A DNA stretch of 56,663 nt. Source: Rhizophlyctis rosea (lineage: Eukaryota; Chytridiomycota; Chytridiomycetes; Rhizophlyctidales; Rhizophlyctidaceae). The position numbers and the translations under genes are program-made. The stretch spans positions 1 to 56,663 of the forward strand of contig JADGJC010000270.1 of NCBI GenBank assembly GCA_027596075.1, given 5' to 3'. Under the pieces are notes generated by a model. The model was given only the letters and a program-made list of their open reading frames with translations, was not told the DNA's origin and did no database searches. This document shows positions 12,390 to 22,640 of the stretch, piece by piece (position 1 is the first letter of the stretch; every line of letters starts with the position of its first letter).

Positions 12390-15300
12390 ATGATCTCATC
12401 GTTCACTTCGGAGTTGGTGGGCAGGTGAGTTCTTAGACTTGCTCAAGCATAGAGTGTTGGAAGTAATGGATTATAACCATTCCTCAATGTTGTATCTTCA
12501 AAGTTTCGCCCTCCTGAAACCACTCCATCCTATGACCGCCGCCGCACCACCTTCCCCACCGCCATCCGAGAGTCAATGCGATCCTCTTTCTTCCCCCGGC
12601 TCTGTAACGAGCAAGGAGGGGAAGAAACATGGTTGGTGGGGTACAACCAACATGGGTATGGATTTCGAGCAGGAGGAAAAAGATGGCACGGAAGAGGATT
12701 TTGACATTGCTAAGGGACCTGATGGGGAGAAATGTCCTGGTGGGAAGATCACGCATCCTTTGGCGATGTTCTTTTGTACGGGTCGGTATGCGGATGCATG
12801 TCTGAGTGTGGAGAAGGTTGAGTGTGGTGGGGAGGAGTGTGAGAGTGAGAGTGAGTATTCATTTGAAGAGTTCCCATATGTTGTAGTTCGTTGCTTCCGC
12901 AAATGCTCACGCCACTTAACATCCAGCCCACTACCAACCCCCGTCCCTTGTTCCAATCCACCGCATAACCCTCGCTTCCGCCTCCCCTTACTTCGACGCC
13001 CTCTTCTCCTCCGTACCCCCCGTCCCACCCTCCACCATCGCACCGCCAAAATCTCCAAAACAGCACGCAACCCACACCGCCACACCCAATCTCCACGACC
13101 TACCGACCTGGACGCTCCGCATCCGCACCACGGACCCGCTCCGCACAGTGCTCGAGTACTGCTACTTTGGCAAGACGGAGATTACGGTGCAGAATTGGCG
13201 CGGGATTTTGATGCTTGCGACGCGCTTTCGTGTTCGGGGGTTGGTGGGGTGTGTTGAGAAGTGGGTTGATGCAGAGATGAGGGGGGAGTGTGAGAAGGCC
13301 GTTGCTGTGGCGGAGAGGGATGAAGGGTTTGATGCGGAGGACGAGGGCGAAGAAGCAGCGGTTTCCCGAAAGGCCGTTATTGCGCAACTGCTCACCGATG
13401 CAACAAAGTGCCATTTACCTGTGGGTCGCCGAGCCATGCACATCATCTTTGACGTGATTGTTCCTCGTGCTGCGTCAGAATACGAGAAGTACATCTTGCT
13501 TCGTGGGGTGGTGGAGTCGGTCAACGGAAATGCGGAAGGGTGTGATAGGATACTGGACGGGAAGGAGATTGAGTCGTTGTTTGCGCCGGTCAAGTTTGAG
13601 GCCTTGTCGTTGGAAGAACTCGAAGTCGCGTATGGCGACCCGATTCTGCCGAAGGAAGTCGTTGCGGACGCTCTGATGAAGAAGTTGCGAGGACGCATGG
13701 CTGCGGCGGGAATGTTTTCCACCCCTTCCAACCCGGCTGCTGTCAACGACTCCACGCTCAAGAAACCCACATTCCTCAGCGTCGTCGGCAAGAAGGATTC
13801 CAAGTTCGGTGTTACCCAACCCTCCGACACCGCCAACAACATCAACAACGACGCCACCAACGACACCCGCGACATCCGCATCGTAGCAATGCACGCGAAG
13901 TCACCAACAAATCAACCCGTAACACATGTGATAAAGCGAGATACCAATCCTGTGGGTACCAACACTGCTGCTCCAGACCGTCCCATGAGCATCCGTTATG
14001 ACTCGAAGTTTGACGTGTCTGACCAGGAAGCCAACGAGTGTCCCCCGGACGACGAGGACAAACGGCGACGACGGATGTCAATGCCTGTGCCTGCCAGGCA
14101 ACCATCGGGCAGTTCGTACGGATCGAGGAGGAATAGTGTGGGTGGTGGGGAGGATTCGTTGTATGCCCTGTATTGTGGGGAGTCTGTGGCGGGGAGTGAG
14201 AAGTCGCCGGAGAAGGTGAGGGAGGAAGAAGGGTATGGTTATGATGATGTGTCGATGCAGTTGCCGTTTCATGAGGATGAGGAGAGGGAGGAGGAGGGAG
14301 ATGGCGAGAGGCGGAGACCGGCAGTGGCGGATCTTACGTTTTCGGATCCGGCGATGTTGAATGGTCTCCGGTTTATTCGGCAACAACTTGAGTCGCTCAA
14401 AACTCAGACACAACCCGCCAAACCTCAAGGACCCCGCCCCTTCATCTCCATCCCGGAACGCGAAGAGTGTCACCGTGTTCAAACCCCCGACCTTCTTAAC
14501 GAGGTCAGCCGTCAACTCCAACAACACAAAGACAACTCCAACGACTCTGATTCCCGTAGCTCGTCCCAGAGCTCCTCGTTCTCTGAACGCGTCTCGTCCA
14601 CGGAAGAAGACACGGATGGCGCCACTCTTGCTGGTAACGGAGGAGACCCAAAACCCACCGACCACGACAAGTGGTTCAACCGGAACACCTTCCGTGGTCG
14701 AAGGGGTGTTGCTTTCCTACCGGTCACAATGGAGGAGGAGGAGTGTGGTACCCCAGCTTTAGCAGAGCGCTTAGCGAAGGTGCAGGATCTGACTGGTAGC
14801 AAGGAGGATGACAGGAAAGAAGATTTAAAGAGTGGGGCATCGGATGAGTCGGATCAGGAGGAGGATTACTTTGAGGAGACGATCACTGAGATTAAGGTTT
14901 TGGCGGATCGGCAGACAAAGGGGAAGGGTGGTGGGAGTGAGGGCGGGGAGAAAGTTGGTGGGAAGCAGCACGCGCAGCAAAGTCAATATGGGCCGGATCC
15001 GCAGGAGTTGAGTGATAGGATTCGGGCTGCGATGATTGCAAGGGATGCTATGACTAGGGGGAGTAATCGGATGCTTGCGAAACCTGGTACCGCTCATCCT
15101 CCATCGGTTGTTACCAATGGATATCATTACGGTCAAGGTCATATCGGGCAGCACGGTCAGAAATATCACCCACAGATTCAACCTCAAATGGCTGCGCGTG
15201 TTCAACCCGTCATCGCACGACCAAGAATCATCGGCGAGAACGCTCGAGCGATCCTGTTCTCGGATACGGACTCAGCAGCGAACGGCGGGACGGATGAAAG

Positions 15301-16240
15301 TGAGTCTGTTGTGTCTTTCAACCCGGCTGCTGCGGAGAATGCTCCGAACTTCCAGCCTCTGCCACCTGTTATGGGAACCGGCACCGTCGGGAGGAGAAGC
15401 GCGCTCTTCAAACCTTTGCCACACGTCCCAACTGCCCTCACGCCCGGTGAAGTTCTCGGAATTCCGACATCCCCAACATCCCCAGCTGGCAAACCACAAC
15501 CCTCGTCCGATACCGCTGATACGGCTCCGTACCCACTAGTTGGTCCACACTCTCCCGTCCCACTCGCAAAGATGCCACCCCGCCTCAAACCCCGTCCAGC
15601 AAACCAAGATCGAACCGAAAAGATCATGACGTTCTCCCGTGCACGCATGTCGGCGGACTCGCTTGCGGCACTTGCGGCTATGGATCCCGACGCGTTTGCA
15701 GATGCTCAGGCGAGTGAGACGAGGCAGAGTATGCCACAACAAGGTGGTCCATCCTCGCAGAACAGCATCGTCGCTACTCCACCGAGTATGGTCGGTGAGG
15801 AGAACGGAACCTCAAACCCACCCCACCACCACCAAATCCCAACAACAAACGGCACAAACGCCAACCGCGACAACTACAACCAAACCTGGGGTCCCAAATC
15901 CGCTCGCACCCACAACAACAACAACAACAACACCAACTCCACCAACAACGCCGCCCTGACCTCCACCGCACCATCCTACCAAACCGTGCGAGGCACCCGC
16001 TCGCGAATGTCACTTCCACCACAGATGACGAATGCTCATAATACAGGGACGTTAAGGCTGATTAATGCGGCGAAACATGTTGGGCAGGCGGTTGCGTCGG
16101 GGGTTTCGAGTACTATGGGGCCTAGTGGGAGTGGGGCATGGGCTACGGCTGAGAGTGGAGGGGGGAGGACGATTGGGATGGGGGATATGAGGGGTGGGAA
16201 GAAGAGGAAGGGGATTGTTGGGTTTTTTGGGAAGGGGTAG
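12390..16240 (+). CDS. large BTB/POZ-domain protein with long disordered tail
   Basis: Three exons (12390-12424, 12504-12850, 12927-16240) give about 1231 aa in one frame; an internal ATG at 12532 is an alternative start. Recognisable BTB/POZ features are HRITLASASPYFDALFSS and, further on, VLEYCYFGKTEITVQNW and LATRFRVRGLVGCVEKWV. A helical segment to about residue 400 could be a BACK-like extension. The remaining ~800 residues are low in complexity: Ser/Thr/Pro/Gln-rich, acidic clusters, Asn repeats near 15910-15935, and a basic C-terminal GGKKRKGIVGFFGKG. BTB domains mediate dimerisation and often cullin-3 binding, but nothing here names a substrate. The BTB insert (SPKSPKQHATHT region) is longer than usual. 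The protein is probably cytoplasmic or nuclear, as no membrane segments are seen. Confidence 0.8.
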
Positions 16241-16623
16241 GGGGAAGTGGTGGGAGGTGAAGATGGTTATTTTGTGGTTGCCGTATTTTGTTTATGTATA
16301 GGAACATAATTGTTCAAAGCGGGGGGGTTTTGGGTGTGGTTCACTTTGTATATTTCCGTCTTGTTATTTGTGCAAATATAATTGGTGTATTTCTTTTTAT
16401 TGGAGTTTTAGTAGTGTATACCGCTCTTATAATCAGACGGGATGAACTTGCGCTGAGCGATTTTGTTTGAACATATGAGGAATGAAGATGGAGTCTGAGG
16501 TTTGTTACATAAACCACGGATGTGCAATATCTGACGCACAAAAACCTTTCGCAGCAGATGTGTCATGAAAGAGATTGAGGCTTCAAATGATGACTCACGG
16601 CATTCGCAGGAATGTACATCACA
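16241..16623. other. intergenic region between convergent genes
   Basis: AT-rich downstream space of the BTB gene and of the small membrane-protein gene. It holds T-rich tracts and no recognisable coding exon. Confidence 0.45.
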
Positions 16624-17264
16624 TCATTGCTGTTTCGCGGCCTTATCTGCGGGTGGCCGCTGGAAGAGTGCACTCAACACAATCACCATCTGCAAATGGC
16701 ATCAGTTCAGTTTCAACCAATCTCGTGGAATATGCTTTCTCAAATCACCCACCGCCACAATAATAAAAGGCGATCCACCAAAATGTGTCGCCGTAACCAC
16801 GAATTCCTGCCATTGGTGTGCTGTCCAGGTGGTAGGGACCCCTTCCACGTGAAGTATGCGCAGAGTCATTTTGGTGCCCCACCAGCTATTTGCTACTTCG
16901 CTGAGCACTAGAGGCCACACTGCTATGCAGCCCCATAGGATTAAACGAGACTTCATGGGTGAGAGTGTGGAAGCAAGGCGAGTGGAGGAGGATGGGAAAG
17001 GGGACGAGTTCAGGAGAAGACCTGTCAGGAGAAGCATGGCATTGACCATTTGGAACTGAGATTGGCAATGGTTATTTCAGAGAACTGTATGTCTCTATCT
17101 GAAGAAAAATATGCATGGGGACATACATGGATGTGTGCAGACAGAGCTAGACGAGGGAATGGGGTGTGGGCGATGAATATTCCCCAGATGAGACCCGCTA
17201 CGATTAGACTTAGACCATGTCGGGTTACTGACAGGGATATAGTATCGTTTGGATGAACTGTCAT
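16624..17264 (-). CDS. small multi-pass membrane protein, hydroxylaminobenzene mutase-like
   Basis: Three exons (17264-17127, 17055-16753, 16689-16624) with clean GT-AG joins give 168 aa. The protein has about four hydrophobic helices: LSLIVAGLIWGIFIA, MVNAMLLLTGLLLN, LILWGCIAVWPLVLSEVA and SPFIIVAMVIVLSALFQR. The segment PRLALSAHIHFQMVNAM, followed by an NSWW motif and a late WQEFVV, resembles the HAB (hydroxylaminobenzene mutase) family of small membrane proteins. In bacteria these catalyse an intramolecular rearrangement; fungal members are mostly unstudied. Without splicing the gene breaks into unremarkable fragments, so it is easily missed. The reading is supported by all three joins restoring hydrophobic helices and by the short basic C-terminal tail. 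The function in this organism is inferred only from family resemblance. Confidence 0.7.
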
Positions 17265-17929
17265 GGTGGATTAGTCGCTAGGCGCTCTGGTTGATGTGGT
17301 ATACATCGAGAGAAAAAGAAGAATCGGCACATTAGTAAAATGTAAAAGACAATATCAAAGACCATGTTCAGTATGTTCTTGTCAACTTCATCCCAGTCAC
17401 AATTGTGTTCAAGGATCAACAGTTGTATCACCCGAACCGAACACAACCATTGGTCGGTTTACGTGGGCCGACCGGTTGACCGCTCAAATGTTCAGAGAAC
17501 AAACAGGATGTCGACTGAATCGTGGTGCGTTACTCTACTCAACATTTTCTTAATTATGATCCTTGTGGTTGAACACTTGGCCATACTATCCTACAGTCCT
17601 TGCAGATATTGTCTTTACGACATCCAGTGCAGTTTGCATGGAGACATTCCCAAATATCATATCGATGAAGCTCCGAATCTCAATTCACAAATTTCCATAG
17701 GTTGCAAAGTTAGGAAGACAAAATGGCCCACCGACTTCATGACGGACATATCCAACTGCACTCTGGTGCGAGGTCGAGCTGCATGTTCATAGAACCCGTG
17801 GCTTACACAACGCGGCAGCTCAGCCACATCCGCGGCAACACATAAAATTGACAGAACAACCCACTGTTCATTTCATCTTGACCTCAGCACCCAATCAATA
17901 CATTGATCGGCACCCATTTACACAACGCG
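17265..17929. other. intergenic region, divergent
   Basis: 665 bases between the small membrane-protein gene and the MYND pseudogene. I see no recognisable exon, RNA or repeat. Confidence 0.45.
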
Positions 17930-19779
17930 ATGACACTTCCACAACCGCCGATACCAGCTCACTTGGCCCACTCTGTCGAACAGCTGAAAGAAATCTTACC
18001 AAAGTTGATGGAAACCTTCCCAAACTTGCCAATACAACCAACGGCCCAAACAACTGCTTCAGAAGAAGCATCCGCAGCACCACAGGAGGCCATCACAGTA
18101 CCAGAACAGTTGCCCGCCACGTCAGTCGATACCGCACCGGAGCAATCAGTAACTGTGGATCCCGTACCGGAACAGGCCGCCTCGGTTCAACCGTCCATCA
18201 CCGAAAAGCCCTCCGCAGAAGCAAAACCCCTCCAACTCAATCCACACGGGAAACCCTATTATGCCGTGTACGGTATCCTATACGAGTGCGCAGAATGTCG
18301 CACCAGAAAACTCCCGCTTCTTCTTTGTAATCGCTGTCATCTTACTCGATACTGCTGCAGAGACCACCAGCTCAATCACTAGTAAAGATGCTCACCTTCT
18401 TGATTTCTATTACAGTCCTTGTCGCGGTCCGCCTTCGAAAGTTTGGATACTGAAAGCAAATGGTTCCTCATTTGCGTAGGGACCGCCACAAGGGCTCATG
18501 CAACTCCGTCAAGAAATACGAAACGCTGGAGCTGAAGGCTCATCAGTGCGTGGTCCAATGGGGAAACAGTGCCAAGGAGATGAGTGGAATCTCACGTGTA
18601 CACTGAGAAGACAAAGCGCGCAAAAGGCTTCATATCTGACTGGGGCTTGGGGTCGGCAGGAGGATCGCGTGGCCGAGGACGGAGAGAAAGCACAAGTCGG
18701 AGATCCATTCCAAACCATCAGGGGAAGGTGGGTATTCAGTGTATGGGGGCCATTTTGAAGGTTGGCGCTTTGCCCTCAAAGTCTTGGATGATCGTGCTGA
18801 GTTGGCACCCGCATCAACACTATCTGTATTCCTTAGGTTTGGGAAGTTTCCTACGGCTCCTGTCGAATATCTCCAAATTAGGTATGTTGCCGTCGCAAAC
18901 TCCATGGTATCGTGTCCTGCAAGATGTAATCGTCATGCCAAAGAGGGGGTGGGAAGGATACGGGGGATGCGAGTAAATTCATTTGCCCGCTGAGGTGGAA
19001 GGCACTAATTCTAGGTCGAGCCCATTTTGAACCCTTTTCCTTTCATTGTCCCAGACGTGAATGGATTCAGTACATAGGACTACCCTTCAATACCCTCGAC
19101 GCGCTCGAAATTTCGTACTCTCACGCATATGAAGTACTCGGCAATGACTTGGCTGATATGTTCCGGGTCAGGAAATTCATTCCCTTCCTCCTGCTCCCTG
19201 AACGAAGACCAAGCATGCTACGATTTCATCAAGTGGTACGCGACTGCAGCTCCGACGTATGATTGGGCCGCATCGGACAAGACGACATTTTTGAACATCA
19301 ACGACGCCGACGTGTACGAAGATGTGGATATCTGGATGACAGTGAAAGAGCTGTACTTGCTCGTGGCGGCGACGTTGGTGAAGTTGAAAGTGCTGCTGGA
19401 TTTGCAGGACCCGACGTTGCAAAATGATCATGCTGCATCTCCTACCAAATCGCCGGCCACTCTGTGGTTCCGTTCCTCCATCGTCGGGGATTCATTTCCC
19501 ACCATCGATGCTGACCAACGCGCGCAATTCGTCGATGCTTTATCGTCCCAGCTCAACATGCTCTTCAAACACGTCAAACGTACCAACAAGCACATGTGGA
19601 GCATCCTTCTCCGTCCTGCTCTTCATCTGGATGCCCGCGTCGCGCAACCTCCTGCCCCACCACCAAAAGCAAACAGTGTGCCCGAGGCGCAGGCGACGTT
19701 GCAGAAGTGTTTGGAGGCGTGGACGGAGACGAAGGGGGCATTGGATTGGGTGAGGAAGAAGTTGAAGGAGGAAGGGTGA
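17930..19779 (+). pseudogene. MYND zinc-finger protein, disrupted
   Basis: Starts MTLPQPPIPAHLAH at 17930. A Glu/Pro/Ala-rich linker leads to a MYND-type zinc finger (CAECRTRKLPLLLCNRC, YCCRDHQ, then HKGSC after an intron). The downstream region (YGGHFEGWRFALKVLDDRAE, FLRFGKFPTAPVEYLQI, YIGLPFNTLDALE, YDFIKWYATAAPTYDW) follows a fungal MYND-protein pattern and ends at 19779 in KKLKEEG. Several breaks interrupt it. Joining the exons at 18381/18480 makes TAG where the finger expects Trp. The frame changes near 18578-18600, again near 18665-18690, and once more near 19195-19205. One apparent intron (18887-19050) is in order. Both ends are still clearly readable, so decay looks recent. Clustered sequencing errors are the main alternative. 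Such proteins usually act as protein-interaction adaptors. Confidence 0.7.
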
Positions 19780-20430
19780 TGGAGAGATGAGCGGTGGTGG
19801 AGGGCGGCATGAGTCATGGCGGTTAGGATAGACGTAAGCGACTGCAGTGGTGGGAGCATGTGTTCGGAAGTCTTTTCAGTTTGTGATAGTTCTTTGCAAT
19901 CCTACAATAGCTAGCTTGCACAAATACCGATTGTTGTTCATACAGCGTATGTGGTAAGAGGAGCGGAAGCAGTGTTGGTTAATGATGTTTGATCTCGCGG
20001 AGTGCATTATTCGCGCCCTTATTGAAGTGGACGTGTATGGATTAATCGGAGTCTGGACGCGTATGATGGACCCTGAGCCCGTGGCGTTGTACCCTGGCTG
20101 CGCAGGATGCACGTGCAAATTGCAAGCTGAGTGCGGTTGCAAAGGCTCCCCTCCTTCTTCTTTACCTTCCAATTTTACGCCTGAATTCACCAAGGATTCA
20201 CCCCAAGGATAGTGTCAAGAAATCAAAGGTAAGCTGTCCGCCAGACATCGTCATCATCCCCAACACCTGTCCCCACTACCCGATAATATCCAGGCTTTTG
20301 ACTATTGTTTTGCACCTTCTGAAAGTTTGACAACCTCTTCCACCTGGAAGTTTCACTGTCGCGCTACATCATTGTAACAAACACTGAGAGAACATAACTG
20401 CTTGACAACGAAAGCACAACACACGTGAAT
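19780..20430. other. intergenic region
   Basis: A 76-codon frame at 19982-20212 contains several cysteines near its middle but no known pattern; I cannot support it as a gene. Otherwise nothing is recognised. Confidence 0.4.
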
Positions 20431-21122
20431 ATGGTCTCAACACCTCCATCCCTCCCGCTCGAACCCTTCCCGTTCTTCGCTCGATATTGCGACCCGCCTA
20501 CTGCCTGCAACCTCCGTAACGCGACACGTGGCACACGACAAGTCATCACAAAGCGTGACCTCCTGATCGCAGAAGCGGAATGGAGATATTTTACGAGGGG
20601 GTTGGATGATTGCTGGGACTGGGCGGTTCGGAACTGGCATACGGAGTTTGTGGGTTTGTATTGGCCGGAAGTGACATATGTGAGCTTGGAAAGGAAAGTT
20701 CGTGTGGCTGCGGAGTGGGGGGACACAAAGACTTTACTTGGGTTTCTCAGACTTATCTACCGCAAATACGCCCCAAGTTGTCGACGGCCCTTTGCGGTTC
20801 AGTGTCTACCAGGAAGTGTGGGGGATGGCACGCGAATACCCTCGACATTGGAATGCTGCTGCACTTCTGTCGTGCTTGTGCGAAAGGGTCTTGTTCCCTT
20901 CAAACTCAGCGTCTTAGATGCCACGCCTTGTTGAACCCCATCAGCTCCGATTTTTCAGGACTGTCCAGGAGCAAGTGGGATGAGGGGGGCGAAGCTTTGT
21001 GTTTGTATCTGGTGGCAAATGAACAGGTAGATAGGGGTAAGGCAGAGGTCGTTATGAGGGTTGGGTGCATGGTTCTGGCCCATTCCTGGCAGACAACTTA
21101 CAATCATTATTTCTTCTGGTGA
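20431..21122 (+). pseudogene. F-box/ankyrin-like protein, copy 1, frameshifted
   Basis: The N-terminus (LPLEPFPFFARYCDPPTA, then LRNATRGTRQVITKRDLLIA and CWDWAVRNWHTEFVGLY) matches the neighbour at 21700-22350 residue by residue. It looks like an F-box-like start followed by a weak ankyrin-type repeat, a style common in chytrid fungi. After ~20775 the similarity moves to another frame (DGPLRFSVYQEVW ... LLFPSNSAS region). From ~20930 it moves to a third frame (KWDEGGEALCLYLVANEQVD, VMRVGCMVLAHSW), ending at 21120-21122. At least two frameshifts therefore separate three homologous blocks. An N-terminal fragment of about 168 aa could still be translated. It is a tandem paralogue of the next gene, about 1.3 kb apart start to start. 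Confidence 0.65.
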
Positions 21123-21699
21123 AGTTTCAAACAAAAAAATGTACGTGCGAAGTGTTGGGGGTTATTGTTTAGCCCTGATGAGAAAGTCAAAACGGAATTT
21201 TATGGTGGTCTGTTGACAATGACTTTCAGAAGGTGTGCTGCTGGATGACAGATGCTGTGATTATTTATAAATCCCACGAGCGTCAATCTGCAAGGGAAAA
21301 GCAAAGGTGGTGGCATATGTATGGGATTATGGAGCCCATCCTGTAAGCCATCCTACTCGTTTTCAACTTTTCAAGGTTGGGATGTAACTTAGACACTGAA
21401 CCCCATTGCGAATCTGTGTGTATCAGAACCTCCGACCACCATTGAACCATGGCAGAAACTGTGGCTTAGCTCCGAATCGGAGGCTTTTGCGCCATTGAAA
21501 TTGGACCCTTGCAATCCAGTTTCTGAAAGCTCCCGCCTTCTCCTTTGCTGGAAATCAAACACCCACTTTTTCCTTGGCTATTGAACCGATCTGCCATCCT
21601 CCCATTCACAGCACTCACCACCTCCCACTATAAAGCCTACCCCGCTATAAAACACCATCAACAGATACCTCCCACCAAAGATAAACCCCGTCAGCGAAC
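21123..21699. other. intergenic region between the tandem paralogues
   Basis: This should be the upstream region of copy 2. A short AT-rich stretch (TTATTTATAAAT) lies near 21260 and a CCACTATAAAGCC sequence near 21625-21637, about 65 bases before the start, is a likely TATA element. No coding exon is seen. Confidence 0.4.
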
Positions 21700-22350
21700 A
21701 TGATCCCAACCTTACCTATCGAACTCTACCCCTTCTTCGCCAGAGTCTGCGACCCCATCACCGCGCGCAAACTCCGCAACGCGACCCGCGCAACCCGCAA
21801 AGTCATCACCGAGCACGACCTCCTCGTCGCCGAAGCCGGGTGGAGGTACTCCACAAAAGGGGTGCACAACTGCTGGAACTGGGCTTTTCGTAACAAGCAT
21901 GAAGAGTTTGTCCACCTCTACTTGTCTGAAATCAGCTTCAACTGTCTGGGAGCAAAAGTCCGGTCAGCGACTCGCAGCCGTAACCTCGGTATCATGTGCA
22001 CCGTCGTCGACCTCGTGATCCTCAAATATACACCTGACCTCGTCGGCAACACCCGTTTCAAAACCGAAGCGATGAAACTGACAGAATTCCTCGTGACCAT
22101 AGCCAACCTCCCCACCGCCCCGCCCAACCCGAGCATCCCGAGTGACGCACAGATGATCACGGAATATCTTTTGCTGGTCGAAAGATCGACCGCGGTGCTG
22201 GGGTCAATCTTGCTTGGGTGGAAGCCACACGATGCTGCCGATCCGCACGAAACGCAGCTGGATCGTATCTTCCAAGGATTCCTTGACAAATGGGATGATG
22301 GGGGCTCGGCGTTGGTCGGCGTGCTCGTCAATGAAGGAGCGGATTTGTGA
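21700..22350 (+). CDS. F-box/ankyrin-like protein, copy 2 (apparently shortened at the C-terminus)
   Basis: An intronless frame of 216 aa. It opens with an F-box-like helix pair (LPIELYPFFARVCDPITA, KLRNATRATRKVITEHDLLVA), a WRYSTKG turn, then an ankyrin-like block CWNWAFRNKHEEFVHLYL. The second half is helical and ends in KWDDGGSALVGVLVNEGADL. The TGA at 22348-22350 is followed by 19 further in-frame codons (KAEGLMRVGCMIMNLEWGS) to a TAA at 22408. These match the end of copy 1, where the equivalent codon is GGT. The ancestral protein was therefore probably about 20 residues longer. F-box-like plus ankyrin repeats suggests a substrate-binding adaptor, but the partner is unknown. Read-through or a sequencing error are alternatives to truncation. 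Confidence 0.7.
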   Translation: MIPTLPIELYPFFARVCDPITARKLRNATRATRKVITEHDLLVAEAGWRYSTKGVHNCWNWAFRNKHEEFVHLYLSEISFNCLGAKVRSATRSRNLGIMCTVVDLVILKYTPDLVGNTRFKTEAMKLTEFLVTIANLPTAPPNPSIPSDAQMITEYLLLVERSTAVLGSILLGWKPHDAADPHETQLDRIFQGFLDKWDDGGSALVGVLVNEGADL

Positions 22351-22640
22351 AAGGCGGAAGGTTTGATGAGGGTCGGGTGCATGATTATGAATCTTGAATG
22401 GGGTTCGTAAATAAGCAGAGCGGGAAGAAGAAGCTGTAGTGTAGCAGCCACATTCTAGTGAGAGCCATCAGCAAATCTTTCCATAGCACCATTCCATAGC
22501 TACATCATCAAACAGCTCCGTCAAAATAAAACAAGGTCTTAACTACATAAAAGTACATAAACACCGCCACACACTATCTCACAACCTAAAACTACAAACA
22601 ACCCAGAAAGGACTAACATCTACACCCAAAAAAAGTCCAT

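Noticed and set aside
12439..13257. Continuous frame running from the BTB exon through the following intron
   Set aside because: The BTB residues continue in another frame after 12927; splicing at 12851-12926 explains both halves.
13162..13881. Long minus-strand frame opposite the BTB gene
   Set aside because: Shadow of the coding strand; no domain and explained by base composition of the sense gene.
19982..20212. Small cysteine-containing frame
   Set aside because: Only 76 codons, irregular cysteine spacing and no homology I recognise.
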